Positions 43,712 to 52,398 of a stretch of 64,000 bases of DNA are shown here, piece by piece (the stretch's first letter is position 1; every line of letters starts with the position of its first letter). The notes under the pieces were generated by a model. The model saw only the letters and a program-made list of their open reading frames with translations. It was not told the DNA's origin and searched no databases. Origin of the DNA: Methanothrix sp. (GTDB taxonomy: Archaea > Halobacteriota > Methanosarcinia > Methanotrichales > Methanotrichaceae). The stretch covers positions 1-64,000 of the forward strand of contig NZ_JASFYM010000007.1 of the NCBI RefSeq assembly GCF_030055635.1. The letters run 5' to 3'. Both the position numbers and the translations under genes were made by a program.

Positions 43712-44800
43712 ATGGCTGCTAAGGAGATGTACCCTGAGCCCACCTTTCTGGAGTGCGGGTTCGCCGATCTGGATTACAGTGTAGTCCAGCGGGGGATCTG
43801 CTGTCTGTGCGGCACCTGTATAGCCCTCTGTCCCAGGATCGGGCAGCAGAATCGAAAGCCAACACTTATGGAGTACGATCCCCTCTGTGGTTTATGCTAT
43901 GCATACTGCCCGAGAAGCTTCTTCGACATGCCATTCTTCGAGAGGAAGCTCTTCGGGAGATCGAGAGGCTCTGATGAAGCCCTGGGGATATACCGGAGCG
44001 CGATGGCCGCCCGGGCGACGCCAGTTCGCGGCAGGGTTCAGGATGGTGGGGTTGTTACTGCTCTTCTCGTCCATGCGCTGGAGAAAGGCGTGATCGACTG
44101 CGCCGTTGTGACCGACAGAAACTCGAGGTGGCAGACGGTACCCAAGGTCGCGAGCACTCCGGAGGAGATCATCGCAGCTGCAGGCACCAAGTACACCATA
44201 ACGCCGAGCATAGTCGGCGTTCAGATGGCCATAGACAAGGGCTTCACTAAGATAGGGTTCACGGGAACGCCCTGCCAGATTCAGGCGCTTCGCAAGGCCC
44301 AGCTTCTCGAGGAGCCATACCAGTTCGGCCAGGATAAGATCGCTCTGCTTGTGGGTCTCTTCTGCATGGAGAACTTCGATTACCAGAGGCTCATGACCGG
44401 CCTGGTGAAGGAGAAGATGAACCTGCAGCCAACAGATATCGAGAGGTTTGAGATACAGAGAGGCATGTTCAGGGTCATCTCTAAGGAGGGCGTGAAGGAG
44501 GTTCCCCTCAATGAGACGGATGAGTTCACCTGGGCCGGATGCGGTCCATGCTTCGACTTCACGGCAGAACTTGCGGATGTGTCTGTGGGGAGCGTTGGAT
44601 CGCCAGCCGGCTGGTCCACAGTGCTCGTGAGAACAGATGCCGGCGAGAGAATATACAGATCCGCGATCTCCGCAGGCGTGATCGAGGAGAAGGCTCTGAC
44701 CGATAAAGGCGTGGCTCTCATGAAGAGGCTTGCATCCGAGAAGGTCTCGAGGTTCGAGGATTACGCATCCAGATGCAAGCTGAACATAAAGAGGATCTGA
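43712..44800 (+). CDS. FrhB/FpoF-family F420-dependent oxidoreductase subunit
   Basis: 362 residues. The N-terminal half carries ferredoxin-like cysteines CCLCGTCIALCP and CGLCYAYCP for [4Fe-4S] clusters. The middle is the coenzyme F420 hydrogenase/dehydrogenase beta domain with VQDGGVVTALLVHAL, KYTITPSIVGVQMAI and FTGTPCQIQALRK. Such subunits bind FAD and F420. No hydrogenase or fpo gene is adjacent, so this is an orphan. Roles could include F420-ferredoxin electron transfer or acting with Fpo; sequence alone does not decide. Confidence 0.85.
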   Translation: MAAKEMYPEPTFLECGFADLDYSVVQRGICCLCGTCIALCPRIGQQNRKPTLMEYDPLCGLCYAYCPRSFFDMPFFERKLFGRSRGSDEALGIYRSAMAARATPVRGRVQDGGVVTALLVHALEKGVIDCAVVTDRNSRWQTVPKVASTPEEIIAAAGTKYTITPSIVGVQMAIDKGFTKIGFTGTPCQIQALRKAQLLEEPYQFGQDKIALLVGLFCMENFDYQRLMTGLVKEKMNLQPTDIERFEIQRGMFRVISKEGVKEVPLNETDEFTWAGCGPCFDFTAELADVSVGSVGSPAGWSTVLVRTDAGERIYRSAISAGVIEEKALTDKGVALMKRLASEKVSRFEDYASRCKLNIKRI

Positions 44801-44853
44801 AAAGCTTGTTTGCTGGCGAAGAGGCGCGAAAGAATCAGGGTTGATGGGAACGT

Positions 44854-46026
44854 ATGCTGTCAATAGGGCTTGCTGGAAAGCCGAACGCGGGTAAATCGAC
44901 GTTCTTCAAGGCAGCCACTCTTGCAGATGTGGAGATAGCGAACTATCCGTTCACGACCATCGATGCCAACCACGGCGTCTCATACGTGAGGGTGAGGTGT
45001 CCCTGCGTCGATCTCGGGATCGAGGGCGGATGTGGCAGATGCATCAACGGCAACAGGTTCGTGCCCGTGGAGCTCATAGATGTTGCAGGTCTGGTGCCAG
45101 ATGCTCACCTCGGGAGGGGCCTGGGGAATGAGTTCCTGGACAGCCTGCGACTGGCTGAGGCTGTGATACACGTCCTGGATGCATCGGGCTCGACGGATGC
45201 TGAGGGTAACCCGGTCGGAGTCGGAAACTACGATCCCCTGAGGGATGTGGAGTTTCTCAAGCACGAGATAAGCATGTGGCTCTTCGGGATACTTGAGAGG
45301 AACTGGGCAAAGCTGATGCGCCAGTACACCTCGGAGAAGGCGAAGCCGGAGCAGATCATATACGAGCAGCTCGGCGGCGCGGGCGTATCTGATAAGGATG
45401 TCCGCTGGGCACTCGCCCGCATGGAGTCTGATCCTGCAACATGGAGCAAGGATGATCTCAAGAGGTTCGCAGAGCTTCTCAGGCAGTCCAGCAAGCCCAT
45501 GATCATAGCAGCCAACAAAATAGATCTCGCGCCCAGGGAGAACATCCAGAGGCTAATGGAGCTCGACGATATCGTGGTGCCTGTAAGTGGAGCTGCGGAG
45601 ATCGCACTGAGGATGGCGGACAAGGCAGGAGTCATAAAATACCTGCCCGGAGATCCGGATTTCGAGGTTGTGGGCGAGCTGAACAGGGCTCAGAAGGCCG
45701 GCCTGGACAGGATAAGAGCTCTCCTGAAGGAGTACGGCTCCACAGGGGTGCAGGAGTGCATCAACCGCGCGGTCTTCGATCTCCTCGACTACATAACAGT
45801 CTACCCTGTTGAGGACGAGAACAAGTTCACCGACAGAAACGGTGTGGTCCTGCCTGATGCCTACCTCATGAAGAGAGGATCCACAGCGCGCGATCTCGCT
45901 TACAGGGTGCACACAGACCTCGGCGAGAGCTTTCTCTTCGCTATAGATGCGCGCAGGAAGCTGCGCGTTGGGGAGAAGTACGAGCTGAAGGACGGGGACG
46001 TTATAAAAATTGTGGCAACCAAATGA
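44854..46026 (+). CDS. OBG/YchF-type GTPase with TGS domain
   Basis: 390 residues. G1 is GLAGKPNAGKSTFF, G3 DVAGLVPDAHLGRGLGNEFLDSL and G4 AANKIDL near residue 230. The C-terminal TGS domain (YITVYPVEDENKFTD...AYLMKRGSTARDLAYRVHTDLGESFLFAIDAR) is complete. A Cys cluster (RCPCVDLGIEGGCGRC) near residue 50 is common in archaeal members. It is a ribosome-associated translation GTPase by family. The ATG follows GGGTTGATGGG. Confidence 0.93.
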   Translation: MLSIGLAGKPNAGKSTFFKAATLADVEIANYPFTTIDANHGVSYVRVRCPCVDLGIEGGCGRCINGNRFVPVELIDVAGLVPDAHLGRGLGNEFLDSLRLAEAVIHVLDASGSTDAEGNPVGVGNYDPLRDVEFLKHEISMWLFGILERNWAKLMRQYTSEKAKPEQIIYEQLGGAGVSDKDVRWALARMESDPATWSKDDLKRFAELLRQSSKPMIIAANKIDLAPRENIQRLMELDDIVVPVSGAAEIALRMADKAGVIKYLPGDPDFEVVGELNRAQKAGLDRIRALLKEYGSTGVQECINRAVFDLLDYITVYPVEDENKFTDRNGVVLPDAYLMKRGSTARDLAYRVHTDLGESFLFAIDARRKLRVGEKYELKDGDVIKIVATK

Positions 46027-46165
46027 CTCCATTCAGTGCTGCAGATGATATCGTTATACCCGTACCAGCAGTGTGGAGGCTTTCTGTTAAATGACCAGAG
46101 CCAGCAGCGCTGGTGTTGTACGAACAGAACAGTGCAGCTTCAACAGATGCTGAGGAAAACCGGAC

Positions 46166-47629
46166 ATGCTGCTGAGAGGATCGAGGCTGGGAGATATCTC
46201 CGGCGAGGTGCTTGATTTCATCTCCTCCAGGGATGCGGATCTGTGGATAGCAGAGGCCGACGTTCTTGTGGATATGGCGCACCTTCTGATGCTTTACGAG
46301 AGAGGGCTGATACAGCGAGAGGACTGCGCTGAAATACTCAAAGCGCTGAAGGAGCTGCTCGCAGAGGGGTTCGGCGTTCTCGGAGAGGGAGAGGACATAC
46401 ACGAGGCGATTGAAGCCTACATCATAGAGCGCGTGGGGCCGGCCGGCGGCAGGATGCACACAGCGCGATCAAGGAACGATGAGGTGGCCACATGCATCCG
46501 GATCGCTCTTAGAGAGCAGATGCTCGGCCTCATGGAAGAGCTTCTGCAGATGATCGATGCGCTGGTGCGGATCGCAGATGAGACCAGGGAGCGCATCATT
46601 CCTGGTTACACACATCTGCAACATGCTCAGCCCACGACTCTCGCGCATCATCTCCTTGCACACGCAGACGCTCTGATAAGAGATCTCGAGAGGTTCGAGG
46701 ATGCCTACGACAGGGTCAACCTCAGCCCGCTGGGCGCAGCGGCCTTCGCATCCACCGGATTTGATATAGACAGGTACATGACATGCGAGCTTCTCGGCTT
46801 CTCCGGGATTGTGGAGAACAGCATGGACGCTGTGTCCGGCAGAGACTTTGCGCTGGAGGTTCTTTCGGACACATCGATACTGATGATAAACCTGAGCAGG
46901 ATCGCGGAGGAGATCATACTCTGGTCGACCTGTGAGTTTGGATACCTGGAGGTAAACGATCTCTTTGCATCGACGAGCTCGATAATGCCGCAGAAGAAGA
47001 ACCCTGACACGGCTGAGCTCGTGAGGGCGAAGAGCGGTACTGCCATCGGCTCCCTCGTAGGAGCGCTGAGCATAGCCAAGGCGCTCCCGATGAGCTACAA
47101 CAGGGATCTCCAGGAGCTCACGCCCCACATATGGCGCGGGATTGGAGCTGCAAGATCATCGCTCAGGGTCATGAAGGGCTGTGTGTCAACGCTCAGGTTC
47201 GACTTTGAGAGACTCGAGAGATCATCAGCTGAAGGATTCACGACAGCCACCGAGCTTGCTGATTCAATGGTAAGAATTACAGGCATCCCGTTCAGAACTG
47301 CTCACCAGATTGTAGGGAGGATTGCACGCCTTCCAGGGAAACCCAGCCTGGAGGATCTCGACAGGATAGCCATGGAGGTGGCAGATCTGCGGCTGAGCCA
47401 GATGGGGTTCACGGCTGAGGATCTCGAGAGAGCCCTCGATGTGAGGACAAACGTCTCGATGCGCTCCAGACCTGGCGGTCCTGCGCCGGAGGAGGTCTCA
47501 AGGATGCTGGATGCCAGGAAAAAGTACATGGAATCAGCATCCTCCAGGATAGCGGAGAGGCGCTCAAGTGTCGACGCAGCCATAAAACGCCTGATGGAGC
47601 TTGTCGATCGCACGGTGGCGTCTTCATGA
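46166..47629 (+). CDS. argH: Argininosuccinate lyase ArgH
   Basis: 487-residue fumarase/aspartase-superfamily enzyme releasing arginine and fumarate. Signature TSSIMPQKKNPDTAE lies near residue 273; GRMHTARSRNDEVAT near residue 95 and GYTHLQHAQPTT near 150 provide substrate and catalytic His residues. Full length. It appears monocistronic; the AT-rich spacer after it (47640-47740) leads into a transposon. Confidence 0.95.
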   Translation: MLLRGSRLGDISGEVLDFISSRDADLWIAEADVLVDMAHLLMLYERGLIQREDCAEILKALKELLAEGFGVLGEGEDIHEAIEAYIIERVGPAGGRMHTARSRNDEVATCIRIALREQMLGLMEELLQMIDALVRIADETRERIIPGYTHLQHAQPTTLAHHLLAHADALIRDLERFEDAYDRVNLSPLGAAAFASTGFDIDRYMTCELLGFSGIVENSMDAVSGRDFALEVLSDTSILMINLSRIAEEIILWSTCEFGYLEVNDLFASTSSIMPQKKNPDTAELVRAKSGTAIGSLVGALSIAKALPMSYNRDLQELTPHIWRGIGAARSSLRVMKGCVSTLRFDFERLERSSAEGFTTATELADSMVRITGIPFRTAHQIVGRIARLPGKPSLEDLDRIAMEVADLRLSQMGFTAEDLERALDVRTNVSMRSRPGGPAPEEVSRMLDARKKYMESASSRIAERRSSVDAAIKRLMELVDRTVASS

Positions 47630-48762
47630 ATGGGGTCTCTCTGTAAGCTGCGTCCCGATTATAGTATAAATTGATATAATATTGTATGTTACATAGAATC
47701 ATCTATGAAGTACGGGTTAGTGTGCAGATTTTAAATTGATAGAGAGTAACAGGGCGCAAACTCCAATCTTTGGAGTAAGCCCGTACGCAATATAGAGGAG
47801 CAACGATCGAGATGAGATCTGCCTACAAGTTCCGGCTGTATCCGACTCGGGCTCAGATCAAAAAGCTGGAGGACACGCTGGAGACATGCAGGCAGCTCTA
47901 CAACGATGCTCTGGCAGCGAAGAAGGAAGCATGGGAGGATGACCGCTACAATCTGACGTACTATGAGATGGCAAGGCAGCTATCAGCGAACCGCAAGAGG
48001 AACACCTCTCTCAAAGCTGTATATGCCCATGTACTTCAGGACGTTCTCAGACGTGTTGACAAAGCGTTTCAGAACTTCTTCAGGCGGGTTAAGAACGGAG
48101 AGAAACCAGGATATCCACGATTCAAGGGCAGGGGATGGTACAAGTCGTTCACCTATCCAGATGCCGGTATCGGCTACAAAATCGAAGGATCGAAGCTCAT
48201 TCTGTCTGGTATAGGTGCCATCCGGATCTTCAAGCATCGAGAGATCGAGGGCAAAATCAAGACATGCACCATAAAGCGCGACAGCACCGGTGCATGGTAT
48301 GCGATCTTCTCCGTCGATACAGAAGAGGAACCGCCCAGGGTGGATCCAAGAACTGCTGTAGGTGTTGATGTAGGTCTGAAGAATGCTGTGACGCTCTCGA
48401 CTGGCGAGACGTTCAGCTATCCGAGGTACCTCATACAGATGGAAAAGAAGCTAGCAGCAGCACAACGGAGACTCTCCAGGAAGATCAAGGGCTCGAAGAA
48501 CTGGATCAAGCAGAAGCTCAAGGTTGCCAGGATCCACAGAAAGATCAGGAATCTCAGAGACGAGTTCCTGCATCAGATCTCGAAGAAGATTGTAGACAAA
48601 GCGGATCTCATAGTGTTTGAGAACCTGAACATCAAGAGCATGGTCAGGAACCACAACCTCGCGAAACACATCTTAGATCACTCCTGGGGTCGATTGATTC
48701 AATACGCAACTTACAAGGCTGCAAGGGCTGGTAAGTCTGTTGAGCTGGTCGATTCCAGGTAT

Positions 48763-48806
48763 AAGTGGCTACTTATAGTAGCCACTGCTTCTACGTCAGT
48801 AGAAGC
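48763..48806 (+). repeat. 44-bp double-hairpin insert, copy A, inside tnpB
   Basis: Two adjacent hairpins: AGTGGCTACT-TAT-AGTAGCCACT and GCTTCTAC-GTCA-GTAGAAGC. It interrupts tnpB between codon 317 (Tyr) and the next codon (Thr of TSQRC). Closely similar to copy B at 48961-49003. Its length is not a multiple of three. Confidence 0.85.
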
Positions 48807-48960
48807 ACGTCACAGAGATGTTCAGGTTGTGGTACCATCGTACCGAAAACACTGAAGGATCGAGTCCACGAATGCCCGAAATGCGGGCTCAAGCTGGACA
48901 GAGATCATAACGCTGCATTGAACATAATCACCCTCGGACTGAGGGGTAGAGCCTGTGGAG

Positions 48961-49003
48961 AAGCGGCTACTGAAGTAGCCGCTGCTTCTACTTTAGTAGA
49001 AGC
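48961..49003 (+). repeat. 43-bp double-hairpin insert, copy B, near the tnpB 3' end
   Basis: AGCGGCTACT-GA-AGTAGCCGCT followed by GCTTCTAC-TTTA-GTAGAAGC. Compared with copy A one stem pair has changed from T-A to C-G on both arms, while loop bases differ freely. In the restored reading frame it adds AATEVAAASTLVEA to the protein. Confidence 0.85.
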
Positions 49004-49258
49004 ATACTGGATGAAACAGATCGATGAGGCAGGAAGCTCCGGCCTTCAGGCCGGAGAGGAAGTCACTTATATGAAGTGACGCAAAGGACAGTGGGTTCCG
49101 CCATCCAAATGCTGAAACACTGCCATCCAGCAGCGTGAGCCAGCGGCGAATATCGCGATGTTCGACCCCTGAAATAGAGCATTTGAAATAATTTATCGTT
49201 CTGTTTTGTCAATCTACTATTTAAACACACCATAAACTGAACAAATAGCATTATTTTT

Positions 49259-49267
49259 AATTTATAT
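49259..49267 (+). promoter_or_regulatory. TATA box for the acetate transporter gene
   Basis: AATTTATATC in a 90-bp AT-rich stretch. A start site near 49290 leaves a leader of about 40 nt containing GAAGGAGG. Confidence 0.55.
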
Positions 49268-49332
49268 CTTTAGGGTAACAAATTAATATTATGATTCCGC
49301 CAGAGAGCACAAACGAAGGAGGGATTTATAAC

Positions 49333-49932
49333 TTGGCGACGAATAAGCCGCTGGACTCCACCATCAAGGTGCTCGACACCACTGCGAATCCGGCCCCACT
49401 CGGGCTCATGGGCTTCGGCATGACCACAGTACTCCTGAACCTGCACAACGCGGGTTACTTCGAGCTCAGCGCAATGATACTGGCCATGGGTATCTTCTAT
49501 GGAGGCATAGCACAGATAATAGCCGGGATCATGGAGTGGAAGAAGGGGAACACATTCGGAACCACAGCCTTCACCTCTTACGGCCTCTTCTGGCTCACGC
49601 TGGTCGGCCTGATACTCATGCCCGGCATGAATCTCGGAGAGAAGGCATCTCTTCCCGCAATGACCGCATACCTCTTCATGTGGGGGCTGTTCACAGCAGT
49701 GATGTTCTTCGGGACGCTGAGAGCGAACAGGGCCCTGCAGTTCGTCTTCCTCTCGCTGGCGATCCTGTTCTTCCTGCTCGCGGCCAGAGATGCAACAGGC
49801 AGCGCTGCTATAGGGACGCTGGCCGGCTACGAGGGAATCATCTGCGGCCTCTCCGCGATATACACAGCCCTGGCTCAGGTTCTGAACGAGGCTCACGGAA
49901 GGGTCATACTCCCGCTCGGACAGGTGAAGTGA
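49333..49932 (+). CDS. Acetate transporter family protein (AceTr: GPR1/FUN34/YaaH/SatP)
   Basis: About 199 residues with six TM helices. [23 protein letters not shown] near residue 20 is the family hallmark (N-P-A-P-L-G-L/F); the [16 protein letters not shown] segment supports it. In aceticlastic methanogens such proteins (AceP) are proposed to import acetate, the growth substrate. I start at TTG 49333, ten bases after GGAGG; an ATG at 49291 falls at the expected transcription start and lacks a ribosome site. Confidence 0.88.
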   Translation: MATNKPLDSTIKVLDTTANPAPLGLMGFGMTTVLLNLHNAGYFELSAMILAMGIFYGGIAQIIAGIMEWKKGNTFGTTAFTSYGLFWLTLVGLILMPGMNLGEKASLPAMTAYLFMWGLFTAVMFFGTLRANRALQFVFLSLAILFFLLAARDATGSAAIGTLAGYEGIICGLSAIYTALAQVLNEAHGRVILPLGQVK

Positions 49933-50067
49933 TCACGCTGTCCTCTTTTTTGACTGTACACTATGACGATCACTGTAGCATTCGATAAACAATTATTTAT
50001 TAGATCGTATTGATGCATTCGCTTTCCGGGAATGATGGTCAACATCTGGATCAGCCGAACCAGCCAG

Positions 50068-50077
50068 ATTTATATAC
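50068..50077 (+). promoter_or_regulatory. TATA box for the VapBC-like pair
   Basis: GATTTATATAC lies about 27 bases before ATG 50102, giving a leaderless message. The following CATATAGCTATATAACATTATAAAC is AT-rich with a TATAGCTATA palindrome (50079-50088), a plausible autoregulatory operator. Confidence 0.55.
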
Positions 50078-50101
50078 ATATAGCTATATAACATTATAAA
50101 C

Positions 50102-50296
50102 ATGCCGACCACGATCCAGGTGCAGGACGATGTATACAGGATGCTGAAACTCCTGAAAAGGGAGATAGATGCAGAATCTTATAACGAGGTGCTCAAATAT
50201 CTGTTCAGGAAGGCCAAGAGAATGGACGAATCCGAGTTCGGAAGCATGCCAGGAATAGAGCCGTTCCAGAGGGAGGAGATTGATCGTTTTGATTGA
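50102..50296 (+). CDS. Antitoxin, VapB-like
   Basis: 64 residues: TTIQVQDDVYRMLKLLKREI then ESYNEVLKYLFRKAKR, a short beta strand plus helices of the ribbon-helix-helix or DUF7557-like antitoxin type. The C-terminal PFQREEIDRF segment likely wraps the toxin. It overlaps the PIN toxin gene by 17 bp. Confidence 0.75.
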   Translation: MPTTIQVQDDVYRMLKLLKREIDAESYNEVLKYLFRKAKRMDESEFGSMPGIEPFQREEIDRFD

Positions 50297-50660
50297 TTCC
50301 TGGGCGTGGGTGGAGTTCTTCGCCGGCACCCCGAAAGGAGAGCTGGTCAGGAGCTACGTGATGAATGAGGACCAAGAGATAATCATAAGCAGCATCAACC
50401 TGGCTGAGATATACCGCATCGCGCTCGACCGGTTTGGTGAGGCCGCAGCAGAGAAGCGACGCAGGGCCATGACCTCAAGGTGCTACCTGATTCCTGTTGA
50501 TGAAGAGATCGCTATCATGGGCGCCAGATTTAGACATGAGCGGGACTGGGGCCTTGGTGATGCGCTGATTTATGCCACTGCGATTCGGGAGGGGGCAAGG
50601 GTCCTGACCGGAGAACCTCACTTCAAAGGGCTGAACGATGTGATATTCATAGGAGATTAG
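50280..50660 (+). CDS. PIN-domain toxin, VapC-like
   Basis: 126-residue PIN ribonuclease. Acidic active-site residues are Asp in LIDSWAWVEFF, Glu in SINLAEIYRIA and Asp in WGLGDALIYATA; EGARVLTGEPHFKGL is the standard C-terminal strand. It starts at TTG 50280, or TTG 50289 with better spacing from GGAGG. By family it cleaves tRNA or other RNA when released from its antitoxin. Confidence 0.85.
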   Translation: MIVLIDSWAWVEFFAGTPKGELVRSYVMNEDQEIIISSINLAEIYRIALDRFGEAAAEKRRRAMTSRCYLIPVDEEIAIMGARFRHERDWGLGDALIYATAIREGARVLTGEPHFKGLNDVIFIGD

Positions 50661-50700
50661 GCTGCAGGATTTGAAGGCGAAAGAAATAATCAGACGATGA

Positions 50701-50751
50701 TGATATAGAGCAGCAGGGCGTAAACTCCCCTCCCCGGAGAGGAGGTCACGC
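50701..50751 (+). mobile_element. Short deletion derivative of the tnpB-type element (fused ends)
   Basis: GATATAGAGCAGCAGGGCGTAAACTCC matches the tnpB left end. It joins directly to CCTCCCCGGAGAGGAGGTCAC, which matches the right end (GGCCGGAGAGGAAGTCAC). All coding sequence is lost. The right-end remnant supplies a GGAGGT five bases before an ATG at 50752. Confidence 0.65.
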
Positions 50752-51783
50752 ATGCACAGTGTGGGAATCTTGATATATCGATCTGCGGAATGTGCTCTTG
50801 GAGGGGTTCCGATCAAAGAGGAGATATGGATTGAGAAGTACAGGCCCACAAGCCTGGATGAGATCGTGGGCCAGCCTGAGATAGTCAGGCGCCTCAAGTC
50901 ATACGTGGCCACGAGAAACCTGCCCCATCTCCTCTTCTCAGGGCCACCGGGTGTCGGAAAGACTGCAGCCGCGATCAGCATAGTGCGAGAGATATTCGGC
51001 GAGAGCTGGAGGGATAACTTCATCGAGCTCAATGCATCTGACGAGCGCGGCATAGATGTCGTTCGCACAAAGGTCAAGGACTTCGCCCGGATGGCGCCGC
51101 TGGGAGGGGCTGAGTTCAAGGTTATATTTCTGGATGAGGCGGACGCGCTGACAAGCGATGCTCAATCTGCTCTCAGGAGAACCATGGAGAGGTACAGCGC
51201 GACCTGCAGGTTCATACTCTCCTGCAACTACTCTTCGAAGATCATAGAGCCGATACAGTCGAGGTGTGCGGTTTACCGGTTCAGGGCTCTGACTCCAGAG
51301 GCCATCGAGAAGAGGATACGGTACATCGCGGAGCAGGAGGGCGTTGAGGTGACAGAAGACGGCATCGCGGCCATAAACTACGTCGCAAGGGGAGACATGC
51401 GGAAGGCGATAAACGCGCTCCAGGCCGCGGCTCTGATAAGCGACAGGGTGGATATGAACACAATCTACCAGATAACATCAATGGCGAGGCCGGAGCAGAT
51501 CAGGAATCTGATAAAAATGGCGATGTCCGGGGATTTTGCAGGCGCGAGAAACGAGCTCGACGATCTTCTCCTCGTACAGGGGCTCTCAGGCCAGGATGTG
51601 GTGGTGCAGATCCATCGCGAGATGCTCGACCTGGATGTGCCTGATGCGGATAAGGCCAGGATGATCAACCGGATAGGAGAGATAGACTTCAGGATCACAG
51701 AGGGGGCGAACGAGAGGATTCAGCTCGAGGCCCTTATCGCCTACATGGCCCTCACAGGGCTGTCAAAATCGACAGCCGCATGA
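50752..51783 (+). CDS. rfcS: Replication factor C small subunit (clamp loader)
   Basis: AAA+ clamp loader subunit. [20 protein letters not shown] opens the conserved part; Walker A is [13 protein letters not shown], Walker [10 protein letters not shown], sensor 1 SCNYSSKII and the arginine finger SRC. The frame from ATG 50752 is 343 residues, but the first 20 ([20 protein letters not shown]) are not family-like and lie beside a transposon remnant. The normal N-terminus would be at codon 21 (ATC, Ile), preceded by GGAGGGG. Loads PCNA with the large subunit, which is not in the window. Confidence 0.93.
   Translation: MHSVGILIYRSAECALGGVPIKEEIWIEKYRPTSLDEIVGQPEIVRRLKSYVATRNLPHLLFSGPPGVGKTAAAISIVREIFGESWRDNFIELNASDERGIDVVRTKVKDFARMAPLGGAEFKVIFLDEADALTSDAQSALRRTMERYSATCRFILSCNYSSKIIEPIQSRCAVYRFRALTPEAIEKRIRYIAEQEGVEVTEDGIAAINYVARGDMRKAINALQAAALISDRVDMNTIYQITSMARPEQIRNLIKMAMSGDFAGARNELDDLLLVQGLSGQDVVVQIHREMLDLDVPDADKARMINRIGEIDFRITEGANERIQLEALIAYMALTGLSKSTAA
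50771..50780 (+). promoter_or_regulatory. Possible TATA box inside the 5' end of the RFC frame
   Basis: TGATATATCG would place transcription start near 50798. That leads to GGAGGGG (50800-50806) and then an in-frame ATC at 50812, where the conserved RFC sequence begins. A competing AT-rich box is upstream at 50699-50708. Confidence 0.35.
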
Positions 51784-51950
51784 TCTCCAGGAATTCCACA
51801 CAGAAATCGCGTTCTGAACATGACTTTATACGCCACGCGTCTCCACAGCGGGATCTCAAAAAACATATGACCTGCACAGATCGGTGTCTGCACAGGTCTC
51901 GCCGCGCACCGGATCTTCCCGGATCCTGTCCTCTCGTTTTCGGATGCTCC

Positions 51951-52385
51951 TCAGATCTTCTGTATCTCCTCAGGTGTTGCTATCTTGACGCCCCTGGCGC
52001 TCAGGGTTCTCCGTGCGGCCTCAATATCATCTACGCGCATTATCAGCATCGCCTTCTCCGATTTCGCGGTGACGAATGCATATGCGTAATCGATGTTGAT
52101 GTTGTTCTCCCCCAGAGCGCTGACAATCTCATATAGACCTCCGGGCGTATCACGCATCTCAACCGCCAGCACATCCGTCATCGAGACCGTGAACCCGGAG
52201 TTGCGCAGAACCTCATAACCCTTCTGCGGGTCGTCAACGACCATCCTTATAACACCAAAATCGCCGGCCTCTGCGATGGTCATCGCTCTTATGTTGACTC
52301 CAGCATCTGAAAGAGTCTTCGAGACCTTGGCCATCCTGCCGGGCCTGTTCTCCACAAAAAGTGATATCTGCTTTATCTCGCTCAT
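51951..52385 (-). CDS. Tandem ACT-domain protein
   Basis: About 144 residues forming two ACT domains: ISLFVENRPGRMAKVSKTLSDAGVNI and LAVEMRDTPGGLYEIVSALGENNINI. Such proteins bind amino acids or related ligands. It lies 13 bp after the phenylacetate-CoA ligase gene on the same strand, a pairing common in methanogens, and may regulate that enzyme allosterically. ATG 52385 is preceded by GGAG. Confidence 0.88.
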   Translation of the reverse strand: MSEIKQISLFVENRPGRMAKVSKTLSDAGVNIRAMTIAEAGDFGVIRMVVDDPQKGYEVLRNSGFTVSMTDVLAVEMRDTPGGLYEIVSALGENNINIDYAYAFVTAKSEKAMLIMRVDDIEAARRTLSARGVKIATPEEIQKI

Positions 52386-52398
52386 CAAAACCACTCCC

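Larger units (their letters stand above)
47812..49078 (+). pseudogene. tnpB: TnpB (RNA-guided nuclease family), frameshifted by a 44-bp insert
   Basis: Codons 1-317 encode the normal N-terminal and RuvC regions: catalytic Asp186 in VGVDVGLKNAV and Glu270 in IVFENLNIKSM. At 48763 a 44-bp palindromic insert shifts the frame, and the direct product ends at 48855. The true C-terminus continues in another frame: TSQRCSGCGTIVPK and HECPKCGLKLDRDHNAALNI, that is the zinc ribbon and last catalytic Asp. Removing the insert restores the VDSRY-TSQRC join exactly. A second similar insert is near the C-terminus. Likely inactive as a nuclease unless frameshifting occurs. Confidence 0.88.
47750..49080 (+). 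mobile_element. tnpB-only IS200/IS605 (IS1341-like) element
   Basis: The left end with hairpin ACTCCAA-TCT-TTGGAGT is at 47759-47775. The right end has the hairpin CTCCGGCCT-TC-AGGCCGGAG (49037-49056), GAGGAAGTCAC, and a second inverted repeat GTCACTT/AAGTGAC reaching 49080. Only tnpB is present, without the Y1 transposase tnpA, so movement would need a transposase in trans. The 3' part probably also encodes the guide RNA typical of TnpB systems (inference). Confidence 0.8.
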
